This document shows, in pieces, positions 33,484-44,148 of a stretch of 64,000 nt of DNA. The first letter of the stretch is position 1. The number at the start of each line of letters is the position of its first letter. Made by a program: the position numbers and the translations under genes. The stretch lies in the NCBI GenBank assembly GCA_950295325.1, contig OX485803.1, positions 35,481,554-35,545,553 on the forward strand, given 5' to 3'. The notes beneath the pieces are model-generated. The model was not told the DNA's origin and did no database searches. It saw only the letters and a list, made by a program, of their open reading frames with translations. The DNA comes from Polytrichum commune (lineage: Eukaryota; Streptophyta; Polytrichopsida; Polytrichales; Polytrichaceae).

Positions 33484-35199
33484 ATTGAAAATGTAGATGC
33501 AAGATATTAGCACCACGGGAGCACCACTCGCTCCGAACTACAATGTACTTTTGGTAAAGTATGTTATGCGACATGAAAGCTAATGCTCTCCCTCCCCGTA
33601 TTGAAACGTGCAAGGAACATGTAGTTTGACTATTAGTGTAAATATGCATTTAAAACTATTTCATGCAAGTAATAGTTCTAGGGGGGATTGACGTTGTGGC
33701 ACATGTTTTTATGGATGCATGATCAAGAACCATTGTCTTTGCCCTTCAACGGCAAATCTCTTGCTAGAGAACAATATGCTACATGATAATGAACAAAATC
33801 CCCCCCCCCCCCCCCACCAACCCCACCGCCTTGATATTTTTGGGGTACAAATTGAACACATTCAAATGCAAGAGATAACCAAGTACAACCATCAAGTGGA
33901 ATAGCCCACAGTATGAGGCTTAATCTTCTAGTAGACCACTATATTATTCTTAGTGGCAATAAGAGCTTTAACTCACTACACCAAATCAAATTCATTGAGC
34001 ACACCTTGGTAAGCCACATCAACATCATTTAGCTAAATCCCCTTCTTAATTAATGGATCGCCAAACCCCTCCACCCCTCCATGTGCGGGTAGTCAAATGT
34101 GAATGCAATCTAAGTTTCTCCTTGCAAATCCTCAATATACGCAGTCAAAGAATCGGACTAGTTATGCATTCAAATTTATTAAGTTAGCCAAAAATTTATA
34201 CTTCTTCAATAGCTAACTCTTATTTTACTGTGAATTAACATTTAAATGACATATATTGTTAGCTTGGAAACGCATATGGGAGGGGGTATCAATGTGTTGA
34301 AGCCGGTTAGCAACTTGACTTGGTAAAACTAGTTGGAATTCTATTAAGAAGGCAAGCAAGATATACTACTCATTTTATGCATTTGAGCAAGGTATGAGTA
34401 CAAAATAGACATTTGAAGGTTTCAAAATCTTGAGGCCTCATGGGTGTTGAATAGATGAGGGACTTCTCATTGCTAACTCTCAAAGAGCTATCCAAAACAA
34501 CTCAAAATTTGATCCATCTGAACAAAACATGAAGCACACGTACTCTTCTAAATATCAAGGGATTTCAAAATTTGAGAGGTGGATCTAGACAACTAATAGC
34601 TTGTTGAATAGACAATGACAAATGTGATTCCCGATAGACTCCTCACTTCCTTGATTCAAGAGTTATATTGGTTGCACTTATTCCTAACACTTTGGAAAGT
34701 TTGGGTATCTAAAAGTGATCCAATTTATGTGATGATTATCTCATTGGTTTGGCCTTCCAATGTGCATTTGGAAACAACATCACTCACGATCTTTGAATCA
34801 CAGTTGATATTCCAAGTCATAATATTCTAAATCTCATTGTGGTCATATATATAGGGGCTTTCAAGTTCAACATCTGCTATCCATCTAGGTCATGCCCCAC
34901 CTTTTGCATGTGACAAAGTGATTCTTGAGTAAGCAATCATGAATTTGCCTAGAATCTCATGATTGTGAAGATGTGGACTTCAAGTAACACGGCGCACATG
35001 CTTCCGATGCCTTATATACCACTCATTGCAGTATAAAATTGGGAAATTCATGCAATGTACACCTCGGTATGTTGCATCCTTCGCCGGCTTGCTTATATGT
35101 CAAAGTGTGCTACTCGTAGGATTAGCTGTGTATACACAGAAGACATGTGAGTGTTAATCAATTTTTTTTGTTGAAAAAATTGGACAAACATATTTAAAA
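33484..35199. other. AT-rich intergenic stretch
   Basis: Contains a C-run at 33800-33815 and, at 34620-34930, the relative that provides the apparent empty site for the CACGGGG element. No gene supported. Confidence 0.5.
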
Positions 35200-35527
35200 T
35201 GGTGTTTGGTTAGTCGTGGATTTAGAAACATGCCATGAAGACACATGTTTGAAAGAGATTGGATGCTATCTTTAATTTTTATTGACTACCCTACACTCAA
35301 TAAGTAGTGAACACAACAACGGGGGGGGGGGGGGGGGGGGACGTATTCATTCATAGAATCACAACACATGCACTTCCGTTAACCACAACTAAATTGGGGG
35401 AGGTTTGATTTTTGTCGATGTTTTGTCATACATCTGCTAATGCAACACATGTTTCAAGACCTAAAACAAATAATGAAAAGAGGAAACAAATTCAATAACA
35501 CCGGCACTCCAGATATGCATGACTACT
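35200..35527 (+). repeat. Dispersed repeat joined to family A (compound repeat)
   Basis: Shares AAGACACATGTTTGAAAGAG, CCTACACTCAATAAGTAGTG, ATGCACTTCCGTTAACCA and GATATGCATGACTAC with an inverted copy at about 47455-47660 and with 24720-24990 and 52070-52300. It is interrupted by a 20-base G-run at 35321-35340. Confidence 0.65.
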
Positions 35528-35865
35528 CTAAATATGATATTTAATGTCACCAACACTAAATGCCAACCCAACATTATTTGTCATTCCTTGTAATTTTTTC
35601 TTTTTGTGGGGGGGGGGTTACAAATTTACAGTGTTGCAATTATTGTCACTCACTAGGTGGCTTTTCATCCAGACTTCAATCATCCTTGACAATATTTCAT
35701 CACAAGTTGTTGACAAGAGGAGGTAGGGTTTTGGTCAATGGATGAACTCATCCATCATCCATGACCAAAAACATTGGTTCACTTGTTCATAAGAAGTGTC
35801 ATCCGGAAAGATACAAGTGACATAAAAATGATAAAATACAAGGTGACACTAAATTCCATATTTAG
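35528..35865 (+). mobile_element. Repeat family A, most complete copy (MITE)
   Basis: Left end CTAAATATGATATTTAATGT and complemented right end CTAAATATGGAATTTAGTGT form inverted termini of about 24 bp. The core (CATCACAAGTTGTTGACAAG, GATGAACTCATCCATCATCC, AAGAAGTGTCATCC) is the one shared by all copies. 338 bp, non-coding. Confidence 0.75.
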
Positions 35866-36346
35866 TTTACTCTTCTTTCTTGTATCGAAACTTGTTTCTC
35901 ATGCGTGATTGCGGTGGATCTGCTTGCATTCCTGTCCAGGGTGTGAGAGCCTGAGGACGTGCGATCTACTTCCATTCATGAGCGCGGCGTGAGGGTCCTG
36001 AGGAGGCGAAGATTGCAATGATGAGAGTACTCAGGTGTTTGATTTCTTCGAGCTAAAGAACGGAAGGGCCGGGACCATCCACAGGTAGCGGTAGCGGAGT
36101 ATGCGTAATTCAGGATCAGGCAGAGCACAAGACAATTTAGTGCAACTCAATTGCTGTACAAGAAAAGAAAGACTGTGCAGTGGGTGGGTGGGATATATAG
36201 TGGCAGCCACCATCTCGATCTCGATCGACAACACTACACATATATGCATGACATAGACAGGAAGCAAGATGATACAAAAATCTCATAATATGTAATCAAG
36301 ACCTTACAGTCCTCCGGCCCGTGGGGAAGCTCAGTCCCCAAGCGCG
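35866..36346. other. 3' side of an unrecognised minus-strand gene
   Basis: Likely 3' untranslated region of the gene whose last exon ends at 36347. No further coding exon was convincing. Confidence 0.35.
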
Positions 36347-36811
36347 CTATTCCGCATGACTTGCTAATCTTCGATCGATCACCGGCCACTTAAGAAACTG
36401 CTCTTTTAATCCAAAAACCCCATTATTCAGCATTGGATTTGCAGAGAAAACGTCAATGTTTGCTGAGAGAGAGAGAGAGAGAGATTACTAAACCCATGAG
36501 CGACAAGGGTCGATCTATCTTGCACGGATAAGTCTGTAGGCATTTATTTCCAAGGCAATGTAGATGATGCTATTCTACATGACTTGGTAATCTTCGATCA
36601 CTGGCCACTGACGAAACTGTTTTTCTTGATCCCAAAAACCAACATTTAGCATTGGTTTTGCAGAGAGAGAGAGAGAGAGAGCGCAAACGTACCCTTTGCC
36701 AACTTTGAAATTGGTATAATTAAAGCAGCCGATCGCGGGACGGCTCTATCTCTGACAGTCTTGGCAACATCACTGACATGCTGCACATAAGGCTCCAGAA
36801 TTAATGTGGCT
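36347..36811 (-). CDS. Last two coding exons of an unrecognised plant gene
   Basis: Exon 36811-36693 (39 full codons, AG acceptor, donor GG|GTACGT) and exon 36462-36347 (polypyrimidine tract TCTCTCTCAG acceptor, TAG stop) join in phase (one base plus CA makes an Ala codon). The product reads ATLILEPYVQHVSDVAKTVR, AVPRSAALIIPISKLAK, then ANIDVFSANPMLNNGVFGLK and ends DRRLASHAE. I do not recognise the family. The protein-like composition and matching phases support a real gene. Upstream exons are uncertain: a 30-nt candidate at 37076-37047 has the right phase, and an ATG-initiated frame at 37579 (MEAHEEAEKRRSPSSSRS) may be the start but its phase does not fit. The intron holds a decayed copy of the terminal exon. 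Confidence 0.5.
36570..36681 (-). pseudogene. Decayed duplicate of the terminal exon, inside the intron
   Basis: On the minus strand TGCAAAACCAATGCTAAATG and GTGGCCAGTGATCGAAGATT align with TGCAAATCCAATGCTGAATA and GTGGCCGGTGATCGATCGAA of the terminal exon at 36462-36347. Both copies end CAAGTCATG-GAATAG and both are preceded by a GA/CT run. Small indels change the reading frame in the upstream copy. Confidence 0.7.
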
Positions 36812-37795
36812 CTAATCCGCCTTCTTAATCTTCAAAGTATACTTCCTCTTCTCATCCCAGGATGCAGCAAACCCTTTGGGCTGCCCTGTACTCACCTCAT
36901 GGCTCCACCGCACTCTACTTAGCACCCATAAACTCCTCCTGGATGCTCTTAAGGTGTGCCAAAGAGGAAATGTTCTGTGTTGCATTGTGAGCCCTGCATA
37001 AGTTGACATGGTGTGCGGCTATGGCGGTTTGTAACAGATCTCTCACCTACTTTCACAATCGCAATTATCAATCCAACTGACGAGTTGAACATTCAATCCA
37101 ATTGTAAGGTAACTAGAAATATTGATAAATGATTGAATAAAACTCCAAATTGACAACATGTGCACTGGAGTTAGACAACTTTGCATTTTAGCGCATTGGG
37201 ATTAGACCATTCCATATTGAGAACATGTGCACATGAATTAGACAACTCTCGATGAGGTGCACTGGAGTTAGACCACTCCAAAATTGGAAAGATAAATGAT
37301 ATTCATTGGAGTTAGACAACTCTCAATGAATAGATAGATCTAGTTGGAATTGAACAGTTCCAACTAGAAGAATGGTTGGATGAACCAAGTTGAAAGTGGA
37401 CAGCTCCAACTAGAATAAAGGATGGATTGAAATGACGAGTTTGAATCCAAATGTGTGACATGTGAGAGGTCTTGTTCAACTTTGTTGTTGCGGGCTCACT
37501 CACAATTACGAGCAGGTCACGGGGAGAGCGTGAAGAAGAAGGGGAGCGGCGCTTCTCGGCTTCCTCATGTGCTTCCATCCGGAGTTGGGACAGCAAGTTA
37601 CATATATGAGATAATTGTTATGCCACTTGGGGGGGAAAAAATAAAATAAAATAAAAAATCTTGGTCTTGTGTCATATCACTTGGCATCACTTTTGGGAGC
37701 CATTGAGTTAACCATTTTTCTAACATTCATGTGCAGAGTAGAGTGTTTTCATACCCAAATTGGAAAACTCTAGTATACAAATCACGGCTCAGGGA
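36812..37795. other. Possible upstream exons and introns of the unrecognised minus-strand gene
   Basis: Contains several plausible splice sites on the minus strand (for example CATGAG|GTGAGT near 36893 and GTAG|GTGAGAG at 37047), but I could not assemble one consistent gene. It also holds repeated ACTGGAGTTAGACNACTC phrases at 37165-37330, a short imperfect tandem array. Confidence 0.35.
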
Positions 37796-38110
37796 TAACT
37801 GGTGGTTAGTTCCAGATGAACTGGTTGAGTTTGAAAAATAACCGAATGAAGTTTGAGACTTCAAGAGAATTACCGATTGTTTTAGACGAATCTATAGAGT
37901 ATACCTCAAATGAATAAAGCAAAACCGGAGCTATGATCGGGGAGAACCGGCAGTTAGTTAATTACAAATGAACCGGTTTTGAGAATAACCCAGTTGAAGT
38001 TCAAGGCTGCAAGAAAATTACCGATCGTTTTAGAGGAATTTATAGAATATACCCCAATTCAATAAAAGAAAACCGGAGGATGTCAACATGTAACCAATTG
38101 GACTTGCAAA
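37796..38110 (+). repeat. Dispersed repeat family C, tandem pair
   Basis: Two adjacent direct copies share GARRTTTGAGACTTCAAGAG-like, AATTACCGATYGTTTTAGA and GAATTTATAGAATATACC blocks, with CCGG-rich ends. Relatives lie at 50455-50585 (inverted), 57085-57600 (split by another repeat) and 58640-58790. Confidence 0.65.
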
Positions 38111-38848
38111 CACATGGATCTCAACCGATTATGCCCAAAATTCTCCCCCGATCACCGAACCGGAGGAGATCAACATGTAACTAGTTGGATTTAGAATCAC
38201 TAGGATCTTGACCGACTATGCCCAAAAACTTCCCGGGCACTAGTACAAATAATAGCTTTGACTTCCTTGCATTTTTTAAAGAAATATAACTCATTATTCA
38301 AATAAAATTTTAAAAAAATACAAAACAACTTGCATTCCTCATCATTCCTCGTCATTCCCTCTATGCAAAATAATGCACAAATTTCAAGCCACTCTTTCTG
38401 GCCAAATCAGCTTATTTTCACAGTTTTCCGTGTATCTACCCTATACCCTTAGTACCATGCCACGTGGGCTCACCTGGTTGGCTGCACCCGCCAGGTTCCC
38501 CTAGGAAACCTAGCGTACTGTAAAAAGTCATAATAATACAAGCCGGGCTAGAGTACTTTTTGCTTTCATGGAACCTGAAGGACCGGCTCACTCAAGCCAC
38601 CCTCTATATATATGGGACCAAAATCATAACCCTTAATCCCGTAAAACTCCCCAAATCATCATAAATCATAAGTACGTGACCTTATCACACATGATGTCAT
38701 CCCAAGCAACAAACTTATATATATATATATTGGAAAAAGCAATCGGATCTTTTTGGACTTGTTTCTAAGGTAGAAAGCACCTAGCAAGCAACTACACCTT
38801 TGACTTGTTACGGTCCTTTACCTAACGCAAACACATGATCCAATACTA
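38111..38848. other. AT-rich intergenic stretch
   Basis: No gene. It has a short (TA)n run near 38700 and ends in the TA (38847-38848) that flanks the pogo element. Confidence 0.5.
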
Positions 38849-38856
38849 CAGTCTAA

Positions 38857-40355
38857 GGGGGGGGCCGCACCCGGAGGTGGCAGCCCGGTTTAGGACACGG
38901 GACCGGGTCAGAGGGCGGTCCGTCACCCGCACACGGTGTCTCCATGCCGGCACTCTTGTAGGTGTCAGAGGGCGGCAGGCGGGACGATCCTCCCGGATAA
39001 CGGAGGGAAAGCCACAACAAAGAGCAATTCCAAACGGCGCTCCCAAGCAACGTTCGGGGCGGGAGTGGATGAAAACGCTGGGCTCTGTTCGTAGTCTGTT
39101 CGTCCCCCCCCCCCCCAAGGTGACGGGTCCTGCGCTGTCCGGAGACGTGGCTCCTACGTCTGCAGTTTTGGCTGAAGCTTCTGCGGGGGTTGGGGCGACG
39201 GCTATGCCCGCATTCTGGAACCGCAGGCGGTGAGGGTCGATTCATTTGTTTGAACCCGTTGGCGCCAATCGATCTGGTGAGTGGACTTCTGTTGTCAATT
39301 GGGTTGTAGTGTATGCACAAATGTTTGGGCTAGGGTGGGTAGTGCGAGGTGCAACGCGTCTGTGTTGCAAGGTTGTGGCGTTCGTGGAGTTTAGTGCACC
39401 GCAGCGGATTTTGCCGATAGCGCGCGAGGCACACTTTGGGCCAAGCTTGGACCTCCGCATGCTGCTGGGTCCGTACTGGGGAGTTTTTTCCGCCATGCCG
39501 TGGGTTGCCATTCTCGCATTGGTGTTGTGGTGAGTCCACAACCATCGCTTTTGTTTTACATGTCATTTTGACGTCGATGCGAAAGCTCGTTTTCCACGTT
39601 AATATTGCGACCGTCCAACAGCCATCGACCCTAAACCCTAAACCCTAAACCCAAGTGCACATGCTCTCTGTGTCTGCCACAGAGTCGTCAACCGCTTTGT
39701 TGTTGGTTCTCTCCACCGCCTTTTTATTTGGTGTACTGTTTCGTTGCAGAAGGGTCTACCCTGCTAGGATTGCTGTGTGGAGGGTTTGATTCCCTGCTTT
39801 GTATATGTGGCCGCAATACGTTACGGCATTGTCATGTTCTTTGCAAGTTTGTTTCACTGCTGCCTGTGGCAGTGGTGGGCTACCATTGCAACCCACACTC
39901 CGCATTGGCCTGGGCTCCAGACCCTGAAGCCCACAAACCCAATGCTGTGCATGTCAATTATTTGTTCGCATTTTGTTTTCGTTGATGCTATATGCATTCG
40001 CACGTTCTGTCTGCATCGTTGGCTTCCCGTCAGGTGTTGGCTATTGTGAACCGTGTGTCAGGTGCATAGTGTTCATGCACCACAGACGGTTGCGGGAGGC
40101 TTCCGAGAGCGTCTGGATTTTATTTGGTCATGTGCACTAAAGTGTCGAGTTCGTGGGTGCACCTCTGCACTTGACGTTCCTCGCTCTCCTCGGTCCATGC
40201 TGCAGTTTCGTGATCGAGCGGCCCTGGCCCCGTCTGTGCTTTCTGGCAGCATTGCTGTAGATTAGTTTGTTTCGGCACCCTATCAGCGCATCTGTTGTCA
40301 CGGTTTTTGTGATTGGTCGTTTTCTGCTTGCATCGATAAGGTCTTCCGCCAAAGC
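38857..40355. other. Left non-coding arm of the Harbinger element
   Basis: 1.5 kb between the left terminus and the Myb-like gene. Open frames occur on both strands because stop codons are rare in GC-rich DNA; I find no motif in them. Probable promoter and 5' leader of the Myb-like gene. Confidence 0.5.
39629..39652 (+). repeat. Telomere-like (CCCTAAA)n tract in the Harbinger left arm
   Basis: CCCTAAACCCTAAACCCTAA then ACCC, about three and a half plant telomere units. Short tracts of this kind (telo-boxes) occur in plant promoters, which fits its position upstream of the Myb-like gene. Confidence 0.85.
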
Positions 40356-41495
40356 ATGGATGACATTGTGGATTTGGAGACCTCTCGCTATCCGTCCACG
40401 CAGCTCCCTTACGATGTGGACTCCGAAGTCGGGGCGGAGTTCGTTGACTGCATAGTGCCCTTCTCTGATGCGCCATCCACTGGAAGAGGACGTGGGCGTG
40501 GGGGGGGGGGGGGAGGAAGATCATCATCGGCTCCAGCCCATTCGCAACCATCAGCTGCGCATAAGGCCAGGGGACCTAACTGGACAGAGGCCGAGATGTT
40601 GGTGCTCATCGAGCAGAAACGCATAGAGTGGGACGGGAGACACAACTCAAACCAGCCTTCGTTGGCTAAATTTGTGTATGGAACGACGGCGTGGAGGTTG
40701 GTGCTAGCTGGGTGCATGGGTGTGGTGGGTTTTCGAGCGCGGGATGCCGACCAGATTGTGAACAAGTGGGATGGGTTGATCAAGGACTTCAAGAAACTCA
40801 AGGAGTACATAGAAGGTACGGGGTCAGCCAATTGGTGGGGGTTTTCCAGGGAGGAGAAGAAAGAGATGTCCAAAACGAGAAGAATGCCATTAGAGTTCAG
40901 CGAGCCCATGTACATTGAGATGGAGGGATTTGTCGGGAAGAGACAAATCTTTGGTCGGGCCTCGGATGTTGTCGACTCTGACAGAGTGGGCTCACCTGCG
41001 GCTAGGTCTTTTGGGAGGTCTCCACCCACACCTCGCTCCTCCTCTTGTGGAGGGACAACCAGCCCACCACCAAGTGCGGGAACCTCACCACACAATGCAA
41101 GGGCCAGCACGCCCGGTGACGACACACCCGGATCCACCGGTCGCAAGAGGAAGGCCAGCGGCAATGACAACATGGTGGACTTTGTGAAGGACTTCAACAA
41201 CGACTATCTTGCACGGGTGGAGGCACAAAATCAGGACAAACGGGCATGGAGGACGGAAGTGTTTGCTTTCGACAATGCACGGGAGTCTAGAATTGCACAA
41301 AAGGAGTCACGCGCCGCTGAAATGGATGACAAACTTTATGACTTGGAGGTGGAACGAACAAAAAACCTTGGAAACATGACGAGTGCATTGTTGATGCTGG
41401 CATCATCCATGGATGCCCTCACAAGGTATCTTTCTCTACTTCTCTATGCAATTTGCTATATGTTATGTGCGTCACGCTCCTCCATTGTGTCTTGA
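40356..41495 (+). CDS. Harbinger Myb/SANT-like DNA-binding protein
   Basis: Uninterrupted 379-codon frame. Residues 1-70 are acidic and then Gly-rich (GRGRGRGGGGGG, on a G-run at 40500-40513). A Myb/SANT or trihelix-like domain starts with GPNWTEAEMLVLIEQKRIEW at about 73 and runs to about 170 with WDGLIKDFKKLKEYI. A Ser/Pro-rich linker holds the basic patch GRKRK. Residues about 285-345 look like a charged coiled coil. In PIF/Harbinger elements this protein binds the termini and helps the transposase enter the nucleus. The last 23 codons after DALTR are hydrophobic and a donor ACAAG|GTATC lies at 41425/41426, so the true C-terminus may be spliced. The frame overlaps the convergent transposase by 24 bp. 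Confidence 0.88.
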   Translation: MDDIVDLETSRYPSTQLPYDVDSEVGAEFVDCIVPFSDAPSTGRGRGRGGGGGGRSSSAPAHSQPSAAHKARGPNWTEAEMLVLIEQKRIEWDGRHNSNQPSLAKFVYGTTAWRLVLAGCMGVVGFRARDADQIVNKWDGLIKDFKKLKEYIEGTGSANWWGFSREEKKEMSKTRRMPLEFSEPMYIEMEGFVGKRQIFGRASDVVDSDRVGSPAARSFGRSPPTPRSSSCGGTTSPPPSAGTSPHNARASTPGDDTPGSTGRKRKASGNDNMVDFVKDFNNDYLARVEAQNQDKRAWRTEVFAFDNARESRIAQKESRAAEMDDKLYDLEVERTKNLGNMTSALLMLASSMDALTRYLSLLLYAICYMLCASRSSIVS

Positions 41496-42935
41496 TACGT
41501 GGCCGGTATTTTGAACTCGGACTAGGTAGTCTAGAAGATCTTCCCTCGCCATCTTCCCCTCCAACAAGGCTCTCTCTTCGCCGACAAAACCCATTGGCCG
41601 AGGGGGATGGAACACGTCTTCTTCGTCTCGTCGTGGCGGCCCACTGATGTCCATTGGTGGAAGTTCGCATTCTCTTAAAATTTGGTCCAAGGTCTTGTCT
41701 TTGCTAGCGAGTAGCATGTTGTGCAAGACACAACAACAATGAACAACTGTCGGGAGAAATTCTAGCTTCAACGCTGATTTTGCTCCTATCTCCTTGAATC
41801 TCGCTTTCAGAATTCCAAACCCTCGCTCCACACACATACGTGTGGACGAGTGTTTGCGATTAAACCAAACCTCCTCGTTGGTAAGTGGTAGACCCATGGG
41901 GCCCATCTTGAATGGTGTGATGCACCAACTAAGCAAAGGGTAACCCCGGTCTGCCACAATGTACGGAGGGAACAGGAGCGCGGCGGGCCATGTGAGTGGG
42001 TCGTCGTGGAATCCACCCATCACACCTTCCTCGACCTTGCGGTAGAGCTCGGTTGACTTGAAATGTGCACTATCGTGCAGGGAGCCGGGGGGGCTTGTGT
42101 TCACCGAGGTGAAGTAACACTTTGTGTCAACAACGGCCTGCAACAATATAGAGAAAGTTTTATACCTGTTGCGATGGTCGGCGGCCACGACGCTATTGGG
42201 TGGCGCCGCAATGTACACATGCGAGCCATCAATGGCACCAATGCAGTTGGGCATCCATTGCTTGGCCTGGAAGTCCGTTGTGATCCGGGCGAGCCTTCGG
42301 CCATGTGGCCAAGCAATGAGGTGCCCGAAGTTGGTACTAATAGCCGAACACACCAACCTCAAAATGTCGTGGACTGTGGACTTCCCCAATGCGGCCTTGT
42401 CAGCCACAAGCGGAATGGAGACGCCATGCATTAGCTTAAAAAACGTAACAACCACCTTTTTCTCCACGCCTATAGGTTGTCTCCAATGCGTGCTTTGTCC
42501 TTGTATAAATGGTCGCAAGTTGTGAACGAGACGGTCAAAAGTAGCCCTACGCATCCTCAATATGTCGTAGAACATATCGGGGGTGTAGATTTGAAACAAA
42601 TACTCCTCAAACCAACACGTTGACCGTGGCTTGACATACCATCTTGCGTCTTGGGCACTCAAGTAACAAGCCACAAGGTTGTAGATTTGTGAGTGGTGGG
42701 GTACCTCGGTTTCATCCTCGTCAGTGACATGCTCTTGTGCTCTGCTAGGCGACATGTCCAAGCAAGCTGCCTCCAACCTCCGCCTCACATTTCTCCTGTA
42801 TGCAGCATGGCCTCCACCTGCTTCGGTGGATGTAATTTGCATGTGCGTTATGGCAGCAAACAGGTCAATGCAGGCCGCAATGATGGGGAGAAAGCTTGAC
42901 ACAAAATTATTGGGATTTGACCCGCCATGCCTCAT
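41472..42935 (-). CDS. Harbinger transposase (HARBI1-like DDE nuclease), apparently intact
   Basis: 487 residues from the ATG at 42935; the open frame extends upstream without an ATG to 43094. The DDE core is complete: CIGAIDGSHVYI (D236), YIVADRGYPLLSW (D329) and STRMCVERGFGILKARFKEI (E370). The region before it (FDRLVHNLRPFIQGQSTHWR, KVVVTFFKLMHG, LGKSTVHDILRLV) matches the N-terminal part of plant Harbinger nucleases. The enzyme cuts and joins the transposon at TWA targets, which fits the TAA duplication here. There is no frameshift or internal stop. It is transcribed opposite to the Myb-like gene, so the genes are convergent. The length fits plant members (about 400-500). Confidence 0.94.
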   Translation of the reverse strand: MRHGGSNPNNFVSSFLPIIAACIDLFAAITHMQITSTEAGGGHAAYRRNVRRRLEAACLDMSPSRAQEHVTDEDETEVPHHSQIYNLVACYLSAQDARWYVKPRSTCWFEEYLFQIYTPDMFYDILRMRRATFDRLVHNLRPFIQGQSTHWRQPIGVEKKVVVTFFKLMHGVSIPLVADKAALGKSTVHDILRLVCSAISTNFGHLIAWPHGRRLARITTDFQAKQWMPNCIGAIDGSHVYIAAPPNSVVAADHRNRYKTFSILLQAVVDTKCYFTSVNTSPPGSLHDSAHFKSTELYRKVEEGVMGGFHDDPLTWPAALLFPPYIVADRGYPLLSWCITPFKMGPMGLPLTNEEVWFNRKHSSTRMCVERGFGILKARFKEIGAKSALKLEFLPTVVHCCCVLHNMLLASKDKTLDQILRECELPPMDISGPPRRDEEDVFHPPRPMGFVGEERALLEGKMAREDLLDYLVRVQNTGHVSRHNGGA

Positions 42936-44148
42936 TTGCTGCAGGGGGATGCTGGCGGTGCCAGCTGCAGGCAGGAGTGCAGCGCAGCATGGTGCTGGAG
43001 GTGCTAGCAGTGGCGAGGAGCGGACTGCCGGGATGTGCAACCCAACACATGTACGAAATGGTGGCTCTACAGGCGAAGCTGGGCCTTCACGCACAGTGGG
43101 GAAGACGGGAATGGGAGGGGAGTTCGAGGATCTGGGTGCATGGAGTGATGCCGATTGAGCAGGTGCAGCCTCGGTCGACCCTACAACCTTGCAGCACAGA
43201 CGATGGTGGGTGGAGCAGGTGTCAATGCCGATTAATTTTGCAGTGCAACAACAAGGTCACTGTGGGGTAGGAAGTCGAGGCCATGTAAATGTTAGTGCAG
43301 GTGTGCTCCAGCATGGAGGCTGCAAGAAATCAAATTCCCGTACAGGTGGTAGGCATAGAGCGTAGATAGATCAATTTCAGAAATTGGCATGTGGGTTGTC
43401 ACATGCTGCTTGTGAACAATTGAGACATACACTAGTATGGTCTGTGTTTAACATAGTTGAGCTTTTATACACGGGAGCCATGCCTGTACAGTTGGCCGTT
43501 TGCATGTGTCTGTGTGAGTGGTAAACTCGTGCTGGCCACACACTCTGTTGTCCACGTGAATGTGCATGCAGAATGCAACGCAAAGGGCATGCCAATTTGT
43601 GGCGGCTCTGCATACGAGGTGCTTGCACATCCCCCCCCCACGCAAACCAAAACAACGAGAGGACATTCGCAAGGTCTGCCCAGCAGACCTCTTGCAGTCG
43701 CTCCCTATTGCGGAGGCCATGTGAGCAAACCGGTATATGCACATCGAGGTGAATGAATTGTTGTCCAGTTTGTAGAGAGGCGTCACACAGCGTGGGAGCC
43801 CCACATGCAGTCGAACATTACCCCCAGACACGTAGACCCTTCCACATCATGAAACCAGAACAAATTACGAGGACCGAATGAGAACCCCCAAATCACACCA
43901 ACCAGAAACCCACACATGCACCTACTTGCGAACGAACGCAGAAAATAAACACAAAACACATCGAGAAAGACGCAGAACTCTGCACACAGAAGCATGTTGT
44001 TGCGGTGACAGCAAGGAAACACGAATTCGAGACAGAGTCATTCCGAAGATGCAAAGTAGCCATATGCAGTTGTCAGGGGCATCACATTGAGGGCGCAGAG
44101 GACGCAGGACAATAGACGCGAACACCGTGCACACACATATGTGTAACA
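42936..44148. other. Harbinger interior between transposase and third gene
   Basis: 5' leader and promoter of the minus-strand transposase gene to the left, 3' side of the third minus-strand gene to the right. Open frames on both strands lack motifs. Confidence 0.45.

Noticed and set aside
37312-37596. First exon of the unrecognised minus-strand gene (MEAHEEAEKRRSPSSSRS)
   Set aside because: A good donor follows (ATT|GTGAGT), but its phase does not match the next candidate exon, so I did not join it.
39246-39541. 95-codon frame starting MFEPVGANRSGEW in the left arm of the Harbinger element
   Set aside because: A similar-sized frame exists on the other strand at the same place, and there is no motif; more likely 5' leader.
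40409-41200. 263-codon minus-strand frame opposite the Myb-like gene
   Set aside because: It mirrors the GC-rich coding strand; composition is Ser/Pro/Leu-rich without motif, as expected of a shadow frame.
43377-43831. Overlapping frames on both strands inside the Harbinger element
   Set aside because: Stop codons are rare in GC-rich DNA; no splice signals or domain support.
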